Shown one piece after another: positions 1 through 7,382 of a stretch of DNA of 26,480 nt. The stretch comes from Akkermansiaceae bacterium UBA2367. Lineage in GTDB: Bacteria > Verrucomicrobiota > Verrucomicrobiia > Verrucomicrobiales > DEV007. The position numbers and the translations under genes were made by a program. Numbering within the stretch: position 1 is the first letter of the stretch; every line of letters begins with the position of its first letter. Where the stretch lies: assembly GCA_002344525.1 (NCBI GenBank), contig DDTJ01000080.1, forward strand, positions 1 to 26,480, written 5' to 3'. The notes under the pieces were generated by a model. The model saw nothing but the letters and a program-made list of their open reading frames with translations, was not told the DNA's origin and ran no database searches.

Positions 1-2
1 TC

Positions 3-425
3 CAAAAATCCGTTGCATCTCAGTTCTTCAGTTGGCACAAGAAGGGGGCGGTCGCGATCGACCAAGTGGAGAGACGCGACGGCGGGGCCAGCGTGCGCAT
101 CCACAATTCGGCCGGGGACGACTGCTTTCTGAAGCAAACTGTGACGGTGAAGCCGCAAACCCGCTACCGTCTCTCGGGGGTCATCAAGACGGACAATGTG
201 CTCACGAAAGCCACCGGGGCGACGCTCTCCTTGGAAGGTGGATTCGAGAAAACCGAGTCGATCACGGGCCGGAAAAGCTGGAAGCGGGTGGAGTTCGAGT
301 TTGTCACCGGTCCCCTCACCAAAATCAAGGTGGGCCCCCGGCTCGGGCATCACAGCAGCATGGCCAGCGGCACGGCGTGGTTCGACGATCTGTCGCTGGT
401 CGAACTCGGCCCGGCGAAAAGGTGA
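3..425 (+). CDS. C-terminal fragment of a protein ending in a carbohydrate-binding-like beta-sandwich domain (5' end outside window)
   Basis: The frame is open from the window edge (first full codon at 3) to a TGA at 423-425, giving 140 residues of the C-terminus of a longer protein. A GTG at 66 is an internal valine rather than a likely start, because the reading before it is protein-like. The segment has alternating short hydrophobic strands, with a 'VTVKPQTRYRLSG' type strand followed by a glycine/threonine-rich middle and a final 'AWFDDLSLVEL' strand. This pattern is typical of CBM4/9-like or related jelly-roll modules, where the last strand ends in a D-x-[VL]-x-L motif. Such modules usually sit at the end of secreted glycoside hydrolases, sulfatases or surface proteins and bind polysaccharide. 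The catalytic part, if any, is outside the window, so the function of the whole protein is unknown. A generic beta-sandwich of another family is possible. Confidence 0.6.
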   Translation, partial: QKSVASQFFSWHKKGAVAIDQVERRDGGASVRIHNSAGDDCFLKQTVTVKPQTRYRLSGVIKTDNVLTKATGATLSLEGGFEKTESITGRKSWKRVEFEFVTGPLTKIKVGPRLGHHSSMASGTAWFDDLSLVELGPAKR

Positions 426-519
426 GGGGTGTCATACGAAATCTCGAAAGATCTGGACGATGGCGGAGCGAATCTCGGATCGGACACGGCATTACCGCTG
501 AGTTGAGTGACTCGACGGA

Positions 520-682
520 GGTGGGGCGAGGTGTCCCTGCCGAGCCGTCGTTGGGCGGGTGGGAAGGGAGCGCGGACACTCCTGTCCGCATTGAGTCCGG
601 CCCGCCAGCTCCCGCCGATGCGGACAGGAGTGTCCGCGCTCCCTTCCTCCGCACCGGCTCACCGGGGACGGTTCGCCCCACC
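520..682. repeat. Nested palindromic intergenic repeat, copy 1
   Basis: This element fills most of the 426-747 spacer. Its outer ends (520-537 and 664-682) are imperfect inverted repeats built on GGTGGGGCGAGG/CGCCCCACC. Inside it, 562-591 and 618-647 are a perfect 30-base inverted repeat separated by 26 bases. Each 30-base arm contains its own smaller palindrome (GCGGACA, four bases, TGTCCGC), so it can fold as one long hairpin or two small ones. The outer ends recur at 13599-13701 and the inner arms recur in altered form at 7206-7292, so this is a dispersed family. No transposase is encoded. It lies past the stop codons of the convergent genes on both sides and could also end transcription from either side. 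Confidence 0.85.
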
Positions 683-747
683 CGGCTGCCGCTGGATTCC
701 CGGATCGACCGCATCGAAAAACACCTTTCACCTTTTACGGCGCGCTC

Positions 748-3700
748 CTACCTCTGCGGCGGCCCGGCCTCGCGGACGAGGGAACCCTGGCCCTCGCTCA
801 TCACGAGCAGGCTGAGGCGCTCGACTCGGTCGAGTTCGTCGGTGCTCAGGCTGGCGTAGTCGAACTGCCCGCGCAGGTCGGTGTAGCCGTCCTTGAAGAA
901 GCGCACCGCGCCGTCCTTCATCTTCGCATAGACCTTCACGTAGGCTCGCGGGACCGGCTTGCCTCCTTCCTCCTGACGGAGTTCGAGGCGTCCGTAGCCT
1001 TCGGTGAGGCGCAGGTCGAGGCGGTTCGAGTAAACCGCGACCGAACTCGTCCGCCCCCCGCCGACGACCTCGACGAGCACGTTCTTGCTCGCGAAGGCCT
1101 CGGGCACGGGGACGCTCAAGTTCGCCCCGTCCTCGGGCAGCCCCTTCGTCTCGACGAGGTTCGGGCGGATGAAGGCGAGGCCTCCGCTTCCGGCGGAGAC
1201 GAAGGGCCGGCTGGAGAAGAGGAATTCGAGGTCCATCTCGTAGTAGTTCACCGTGACCGACTTCAGGTTGCGATGGCGCAGGGAGAGGTCGCGGCCCTTC
1301 GCGCTGAGTTCGATAAAAGGCTGCTGGCTGGAGAGCCGCTCGATCTGGCCTTCGCGCGTCTTCCCGTCGGGAGCGGCGTCCGCGCCTTCGATCTCTGCGA
1401 CTTGCGCGGCCACGGCGGCGAAGGACGCCCGCCATTTGTCCACGGGATATTCGGCGTAAGCGGCGGCGACGGCCTTGGCCGAGGCGAGGTCCTCGCGATG
1501 GAAGGCGTGGTAGGCGCGGAGGTAGTCGTATTGCACCCGCGAGACGACCTCGGCCTCGGGCACGGAGTCGAGCCAGGCGAGAGCCTCCTCGACGCGGTCT
1601 TGCAGCGAGAGGTAGGCGGCCACGGCGAGCTTGTCCTCGGCTCCGAGAGCCGGCTTGTGGGCGAGCAGGTCGAGGAAGCCGCCGTATTGCGCGAAGAAGC
1701 GGTTGTTGAGGATGCGGTTCTCGCGTCCGAGGCGGTGGGTGCGGGCGTTCACGAGCGGGGCGTAGTCGAGATGCTGGTGCCAGTGCCGCTCGACGGGATC
1801 GAGGCTGACGAGTTCGCATTCGATGGTCTTGCCGCAGCGCGAGAGGAAGTCGTCGCGGTGCTTCAGGTATTCGCGGGCGATGGCGGTGTCGTTGTGGTGG
1901 AGGCCGTAGCTCCACAGGATCGCGTCGTAGGCGTGGCGCGAGCCGATCAGCGAGGTGGCCTGCCGCAGGAAATCGACGCTTTCCCGCGCCCGCCACGCGA
2001 TGCGGGAGAGTTCGAGGCGGTGGAGGTTGTTCGCGGCGAGGAAATCGAGCACCTGCTTCTCCGTGCCGAACTGCGAGAGGTAGTCCCACGAGGCCTCGTC
2101 GAGGTCGGAGAGGGAATCGACGACCTTCAGCGAACGCGCCTCGCCCGTGGCGAGGATGTGCTCGTTCTTCGCGACCTGCACGGGGTAGAGGGCGAAGCCG
2201 TCCGCGTCCGAGGGCGAGGGGAAGTAGAATTTCGTCTCGATGCGCTCGGTCGAGAAGGCGGGCAGGTTCAGCGGATGGGACTTCGTGTAGTCCGCCCCCG
2301 CGACGGGCACGGCGCCCTCGGGGATCTGCACGAGCAGGTCGAGGCGGTGGGCCGAGGAGGTCGGGTTCGTCACGACGACTTGCGAAGCGTAGATCACGCC
2401 GGTGAGGAATTCGCCGGTGACGAACTTGTCGACCATCTCCCCGTCCTCCTCGCGGCTGCGGTCGTCGGCGCGGAGGAAGTTCTGGCTCACGAGGATGGGC
2501 GCGGCGCCTTCGGCGAGGGGGGCCTCCTCGAACTCCTCGTGGAAGACGACGAGGGGCGAGGCGGCGGTGAGCTTGAAGACGTTCTCGGTGATGTCGATCT
2601 GGTGCTCCTCCGCCGCGAAGGGCAGGTCGAGGACGGAGAGGACGAACATCATCTCGGTGAAGTTCGACGTCGCGGCGGGGAACTCGCGCGAGTAGAAGCC
2701 GCCTTTCCCGTCCCAGTTCGCGTAGTCGCGCCAGAAGCGGTTCACGGTGACGAGATCGGCGTTCTGCGCGGCGATGGGGAGGTGGCGGTAGTTGTTTTCG
2801 GCCAGCTCTTTGGTGGAGTCGAGGGTTTGGTAGAGGGCTTGCTCGCGGGCGCGTTTGAGGAGGGAGGCTTCGTCGATGCGGTCATCGAAGGCGACAGCGC
2901 CAACGGGAGCCGCTACGAGCGCTGGGGCGTCAGCGCTGACGGCGGCGCTCTTGACGGGCGACCTGACGCCGAGCGTTCCTTGGGCTGTGGGCATGCTTCT
3001 GGCGGCTCTCGTGTTGACGCCCCGTGCTATCAGTCGTTCTGCGCCCCCGCCTGCTGTCGGAATCCCGCCGAAGGGGTCCCCGGCGGCATATCCATCGGCA
3101 GCAGTCTCAACGTTCAGATATTCCGGACCCTCCGCATCCGCCCCGCGTCCTCGCAGCGCCTGCCGGTAGAAGAACGCGTCGCGTTCGGGATCGGGTGGGA
3201 GGAGCTGATGCAGGCCGGTGACGTGGGCGGCGGTGCGAGCGCGCTCGTCCTCGCCGATGCGGCGGGCGAGGAGGATGCGCTCGACGATGTTGAGGCGTCC
3301 GAACTCCCAAGGCGCAAGGTAGCGTTCCAGCGCTTCGCCGAGGAGATAGCGGTCGAGGAAGGTCTTCTCCTTCTTGCTCGCGAGGTAGGGCTTCACGACG
3401 GCGTTGAAGAACTCGGGGTCCTTCTGTTCGAGGAAGAAATGCAGTTCGTGGCAGGCGTGCTCGGAGTAGAGTTCGCGCTTCGCGGCTTCGTCGAGCGTGG
3501 GCCATTTCGCGATGAAGGCGAATTCGGCGAGGGCTTTGGCACCATCGAAAGGAGGCGTGCCGTTCGTGCTGATTGCAAGAAGCGTCCGGTAAACATCGCC
3601 GATCGTGCCGTAGGGCTGCACCTCCGAGGCGCGGAAGTCGGAGACGGTGAGGGTTTGCCCCGGCCGCAGCAGGGTGACCTTGCGCCGCTGGGTGAAGTGC

Positions 3701-6700
3701 TTCGCCGGGTCGAGGGTGGACTCGAGGCGCAGGTCGCGGATCGCGGCTCCGCCGTCCGGCTCGGGCAGGGCGAGGACGCGCGAGACGGTGTCGGTCGCGT
3801 TCACCGCGACAAGGTGGACATGCTGCCGGTCGCCGAGCTCGGCGAGATCGATGGAGATCGTGCCGTCCTCGCCGGGTTCGAGGTTGATGAGGACGACGGC
3901 TTGGCGGGCGAGGAAGTTGAGGCTGGGCGTGTTGGCGCTCTCCGAATCCAGAGGGCGATCCCTGTCGGCTGCCGCGCCGCCGCTGGCCATCTGCGCCGGA
4001 GCGGGCGATTCGGCGCTCTTGCGGTAGGCCTCGCCTTTGCTGGCGTCCTTCACGTCGGTCTGCGTCTCGCTCAACTCCCAGGAATTGAGGATCAGGCCGG
4101 GGCGGGCGAGGAGGTTGCCGGGGAATTTCTTCGCCCCGCGCCGTTCGAGGATGTAGCGGTATTCCTCGCCGATGTCGCGGCCCGAGACGTAGCGGGAGAG
4201 CTTCGCGCCGCGCCGGATTTCGTAGAGCGGCGGCAGGGAGGAACGGCCGAGTCCGTCGTAGGGATCGAACTGGGGCAGGAAGCGGGTCGCCACGAGATGC
4301 AGGCGGGTCGTCGCGTCGGCGTTGCCGAGGGAGACGAGCAGCTTTCCGTCCTTCGCCTCGGCGGAGGCGATGCGGAGCGGCTTCGAGGCGGGCAGGCGCA
4401 GATGCCGGTCGCGCGAAAGGGCGTGGCCGAAGTGCTCCGCACTCGCGGCGGTGACCTTGAGGGCGAGGGAACGGTCTTCGCCTTTGAGAAAGATTTCGTA
4501 GTTCCCCGGCTTCAAGCCTTCGAGACGGACGAGGCCGGGCTCGAATTTCGCCGAGGCGAAAGCGTCCTCGACGGGGTTTCCGCCGCGAACTTCGTAGATC
4601 GCGAGGGTCTCGCGCCCGCCGACGGCATCGTGGGGCAGGGGAATCTCGACGACCTCCCCGACTTTGGCGTGGAGGGCGGTGGGGCGGGAGACTCGGTCCT
4701 TGTCGAGAATCCAAAACCGCCCCGGCAGACCGGAGGCGCGGGACGTGATGGACACGATCCCCGGCAGGTGGCCGAGATCGACGTGGCCCCGCTCGTCGCT
4801 TTTCAGGACGACTTCGATCCCCTCGTTGAACTGGCGATGCTGGAAGGCAAAGGTGACGGCGCGGTCCGGCAGAGCTTCACCGCTCCTCCCTAACACTTGC
4901 ACCACATAGTTCTCCCCGAGACGGCTCAAATGGGAGTCGGCCGAGAGTTCCTGGCTTTCGACCCCGTTGACCGGGAAGCTTCGGGAATCGTCCAGTTCAA
5001 AGGTCTCCCCCGGTTTCACGATGGACTCGATCCCGCCTGACAGCTTGACCGAGACGCTTTTCAATCGGGCCGGAACCCGGAAGGCATGGGTTGATTCACG
5101 ATCGTCGAACAGCTCGAACTCCTCGGCCTCGCTGATGGACTCGACCCCGTCGATGTCGGTGGTCGAGACAGTGAGCTTCGTTTTCCCCAGCCGCGAGACC
5201 GAGACCGGTTCGCCGTTCAGGGTCAGCACGGGCCGCACCGCCACGGTTGCTTCGGTGCCGGGGAGAAGGGTCTCCTGTTCCAGCAGAAATCCCGCGTCGA
5301 ATTCGTAGCTTTCCCTCGGCAGAGCGATCTTCGCGAGCGAGGCGAAATCGCCGTCGGTCAGCACCACCGGCACGGTCCCCGATTCGGAGAAGGGCAGCAG
5401 GATGAAGCCCTTTTCATCCGCGTCGTAGCGCCGTCCACCGAACCACGCGGCGGCCTTGGGCACGGGCTGGTTCGCCTCGTCGATGACCGTGACGAGCTCG
5501 CCGCCCACGGTCGTGCGCGTCAGCGCTTGCAACTCGCCCTTGCGCACGAGGGCGCGGGAGCTGATGCCGTTGCCGATCAGTTCGACGACCCAGACGCCGC
5601 GCTTCCCTTTCAGCGAGTCGAAGCGGAAGGTCTCGGTGCGGCGGAGGATGGGGGCCTCGCCGTAGCGATGCACGGTCTCCTCGTTGGCGACGAGGCCGTC
5701 GAGGTCGAGGTCGGTGTTGATCTCCTCGCCGCGCTCGCGGTAGTAGTTCAGGGCGTTGATCTCGTAAACCTTCACGATCAGCTCGGACACGTTCTTCAGC
5801 GTCGCGGTCAGGGTCACTTCGTCCGCCGCCGCGAGATGCGCGGGATTGGTCGGGGCGAAGGCGATCTCGACGCGGTCCTTCAACGCCTGCACCTGCGCGG
5901 GGCCGAGGCGGGAGAACCACTGCTGGGCGTCGCCGAGCCCGTGCAGCAGCTTCGTCTCGGCGAAGACGCGCGCCAGCCAGGTCTCGTCGAGGTAGGGGGA
6001 GAAGCGGGTCGTGCTCTCGGCTTCGACGAAGAAATGCTCCAGATACTCCCGCACGAGGGCCTCGTCCGTGCCGATGGGGGACAGGCCGAGGGTGGCGGTG
6101 TGGTCGGCGTTCAGATCGACGGCGGCGATGCCGCGCTGCTGCTGCTCGCGCAGGTAGGCGGCGCGGACGTAGGGCGCGGGCCGGGGGAAGCGGAGGTATT
6201 CGAGGAAGTCCTCCTCGGGATATTCACCGCGCTTCCGGGCGAGGTCGAGGCGTCGGTGGAGGACGGCGGCTTGGAGCGAGCCGAAGGCGGGCGGCAGCGT
6301 CCTGACATATTCCCAAACGCGGTCGGGCCAAGCGCGCTCGGCTTCGGGATTGCGGGCGATGGACTCGTCCGCGCCGGGCTGGAGGCGGAGGATGCGCTGA
6401 TCCACGAAGCGCGGGTCTTGGGCGAGTTCGGGGCGCAGGCCGGCGAGTTCGTCGAGCTGGGCGAGAGTGAGGCGGCGGTGGATTTCGAACTCGCCGAAGC
6501 CCTTGCTCTCGCGGCTGCGGAGGTCGGCGGCGATGAGTCCGACAAGCTGCTCGTGGTCGGGATGGCGGAGGCGGGAGAGCAGTTCGCGCCGTTGCGCCGG
6601 GTTCAGTTCGACCGGCTCGCGGAGGAGGGTGTCGAGCCCCGCGTCGCTGACACCGGAGAGCTTGCCTTGGGAAAGGGCTTTCTTCAAAAAGGCCTCGCGC

Positions 6701-7116
6701 GAGACGAGGGAGGGGTCGAGGCGGACGGGGAAGTCGGGCTTGGCGTCGAGCTTCTGCTGCTGGTGGTTGAAGGAGAGTCCGAGCTGGTCTTTCAGGTAGG
6801 CGAGGGTGTTGCCGGGGTTTTCGCCGTATTTCAAGAGGGCTTGGCGGTGGCGGATTTCGAGGTAGCGGTCCGTCTCGCCGAAGCGCTCGCGCCAGGGTTC
6901 GAGGAAGCCGTCGGCTTCGGCGAGGCGGCCCTCGTGCTGGGCGTGGAGGGCGGAGAAGTAGTAAAAGTCCTCCGTGCCGGGGATCAGTTCCTTCAGGGCG
7001 GCGGCGCGATCCTCGGCAAGGGCGAAGCGTTCGACGAAGCCGATCTCGCCGTCGGCGTGGGCGGAGGTCAGGAAGAGCAGGGAGGGGAGCATGGGCAGGA
7101 GCCTGGGGATTTTCAT
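748..7116 (-). CDS. Giant secreted alpha-2-macroglobulin-like protein (2122 aa)
   Basis: A minus-strand gene starting at the ATG complementary to 7114-7116 and ending at TAG (748-750). This start is chosen because it opens a clean signal peptide (basic MKIPR, hydrophobic core, cleavage after about residue 21, SAHA). The frame stays open upstream but reads as low-complexity proline/arginine from the repeat. Residues about 30-400 are helical and TPR-like. From about 413 come macroglobulin-like beta domains, including a 'VKVYEINALNYYRE' strand near 450. About 1370-1420 is an alanine/glycine-rich linker, and more helical and beta-rich segments follow to the end. A second copy of the 413-577 module is visible at about 1930-2088. 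I see no thioester motif of the GCxEQ type and few cysteines, so it is not a classical protease-trapping macroglobulin. It is presumably periplasmic or surface-exposed; the role is unknown. The length exceeds the usual bacterial macroglobulin (about 1500-1900). The specific family is uncertain. Confidence 0.75.
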   Translation of the reverse strand: MKIPRLLPMLPSLLFLTSAHADGEIGFVERFALAEDRAAALKELIPGTEDFYYFSALHAQHEGRLAEADGFLEPWRERFGETDRYLEIRHRQALLKYGENPGNTLAYLKDQLGLSFNHQQQKLDAKPDFPVRLDPSLVSREAFLKKALSQGKLSGVSDAGLDTLLREPVELNPAQRRELLSRLRHPDHEQLVGLIAADLRSRESKGFGEFEIHRRLTLAQLDELAGLRPELAQDPRFVDQRILRLQPGADESIARNPEAERAWPDRVWEYVRTLPPAFGSLQAAVLHRRLDLARKRGEYPEEDFLEYLRFPRPAPYVRAAYLREQQQRGIAAVDLNADHTATLGLSPIGTDEALVREYLEHFFVEAESTTRFSPYLDETWLARVFAETKLLHGLGDAQQWFSRLGPAQVQALKDRVEIAFAPTNPAHLAAADEVTLTATLKNVSELIVKVYEINALNYYRERGEEINTDLDLDGLVANEETVHRYGEAPILRRTETFRFDSLKGKRGVWVVELIGNGISSRALVRKGELQALTRTTVGGELVTVIDEANQPVPKAAAWFGGRRYDADEKGFILLPFSESGTVPVVLTDGDFASLAKIALPRESYEFDAGFLLEQETLLPGTEATVAVRPVLTLNGEPVSVSRLGKTKLTVSTTDIDGVESISEAEEFELFDDRESTHAFRVPARLKSVSVKLSGGIESIVKPGETFELDDSRSFPVNGVESQELSADSHLSRLGENYVVQVLGRSGEALPDRAVTFAFQHRQFNEGIEVVLKSDERGHVDLGHLPGIVSITSRASGLPGRFWILDKDRVSRPTALHAKVGEVVEIPLPHDAVGGRETLAIYEVRGGNPVEDAFASAKFEPGLVRLEGLKPGNYEIFLKGEDRSLALKVTAASAEHFGHALSRDRHLRLPASKPLRIASAEAKDGKLLVSLGNADATTRLHLVATRFLPQFDPYDGLGRSSLPPLYEIRRGAKLSRYVSGRDIGEEYRYILERRGAKKFPGNLLARPGLILNSWELSETQTDVKDASKGEAYRKSAESPAPAQMASGGAAADRDRPLDSESANTPSLNFLARQAVVLINLEPGEDGTISIDLAELGDRQHVHLVAVNATDTVSRVLALPEPDGGAAIRDLRLESTLDPAKHFTQRRKVTLLRPGQTLTVSDFRASEVQPYGTIGDVYRTLLAISTNGTPPFDGAKALAEFAFIAKWPTLDEAAKRELYSEHACHELHFFLEQKDPEFFNAVVKPYLASKKEKTFLDRYLLGEALERYLAPWEFGRLNIVERILLARRIGEDERARTAAHVTGLHQLLPPDPERDAFFYRQALRGRGADAEGPEYLNVETAADGYAAGDPFGGIPTAGGGAERLIARGVNTRAARSMPTAQGTLGVRSPVKSAAVSADAPALVAAPVGAVAFDDRIDEASLLKRAREQALYQTLDSTKELAENNYRHLPIAAQNADLVTVNRFWRDYANWDGKGGFYSREFPAATSNFTEMMFVLSVLDLPFAAEEHQIDITENVFKLTAASPLVVFHEEFEEAPLAEGAAPILVSQNFLRADDRSREEDGEMVDKFVTGEFLTGVIYASQVVVTNPTSSAHRLDLLVQIPEGAVPVAGADYTKSHPLNLPAFSTERIETKFYFPSPSDADGFALYPVQVAKNEHILATGEARSLKVVDSLSDLDEASWDYLSQFGTEKQVLDFLAANNLHRLELSRIAWRARESVDFLRQATSLIGSRHAYDAILWSYGLHHNDTAIAREYLKHRDDFLSRCGKTIECELVSLDPVERHWHQHLDYAPLVNARTHRLGRENRILNNRFFAQYGGFLDLLAHKPALGAEDKLAVAAYLSLQDRVEEALAWLDSVPEAEVVSRVQYDYLRAYHAFHREDLASAKAVAAAYAEYPVDKWRASFAAVAAQVAEIEGADAAPDGKTREGQIERLSSQQPFIELSAKGRDLSLRHRNLKSVTVNYYEMDLEFLFSSRPFVSAGSGGLAFIRPNLVETKGLPEDGANLSVPVPEAFASKNVLVEVVGGGRTSSVAVYSNRLDLRLTEGYGRLELRQEEGGKPVPRAYVKVYAKMKDGAVRFFKDGYTDLRGQFDYASLSTDELDRVERLSLLVMSEGQGSLVREAGPPQR

Positions 7117-7205
7117 GGGAGGCGGATTGGCGGTTTCCAAATACGATAACGAAGGAACTGACGTTTTATGAAGCCCGAAGTTGTAAAGAAAATGTCTGGC
7201 TGGGC

Positions 7206-7292
7206 GGGAAGGGAGCGCGGGCACTCCTGCCCGCAACGGCGGAGGCAGTGGTCGGGTAGGCTCAAGGTGCGGACAAGGAGTGTCCGCGCTCC
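7206..7292. repeat. Nested palindromic intergenic repeat, inner-arm copy 2 (diverged)
   Basis: The spacer 7117-7382 between two divergent genes holds a diverged copy of the inner arms of the 520-682 element. The left arm (about 7206-7235) reads GGGAAGGGAGCGCGGGCACT and onward. The right arm (about 7267-7292) reads GTGCGGACAAGGAGTGTCCG and onward. The arms no longer match perfectly, and the outer GGTGGGGCG ends are absent. The sub-palindrome of the left arm has kept its pairing through compensating changes (GCGGGCA with TGCCCGC in place of GCGGACA with TGTCCGC). That suggests selection on, or a copying mechanism acting through, the hairpin. Confidence 0.75.
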
Positions 7293-7319
7293 AGGTCCCC
7301 CTTTTTACGATATTTGGGC

Positions 7320-7347
7320 TTGGCGCGGCCCGCTTGTTGCCTATCCT
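7320..7347 (+). promoter_or_regulatory. Possible sigma70-type promoter for the coiled-coil protein gene
   Basis: TTGGCG at 7320-7325, 16 bases, then TATCCT at 7342-7347, about 35 bases upstream of the ATG at 7383. Match to the -35/-10 consensus is moderate and based on reading only. Confidence 0.35.
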
Positions 7348-7382
7348 ATGGCGGGTTCCCGGTTCCGGGATCCCACCCCTCG

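Noticed and set aside
562..647. The palindromic arms as part of a CRISPR array
   Set aside because: Only two inverted, not direct, repeat arms are present, with no regular spacers and no cas genes.
1273..4893. A 1206-codon open frame antisense to the giant secreted protein gene
   Set aside because: Long antisense frames are expected in GC-rich genes with biased third positions. Its composition is glycine/glutamate/valine-rich with no family character, while the minus-strand protein has a signal peptide and recognisable domains.
748..7116. A classical thioester-containing alpha-2-macroglobulin
   Set aside because: No GCxEQ-type motif could be found in the translated sequence, so only a macroglobulin-like assignment is made.
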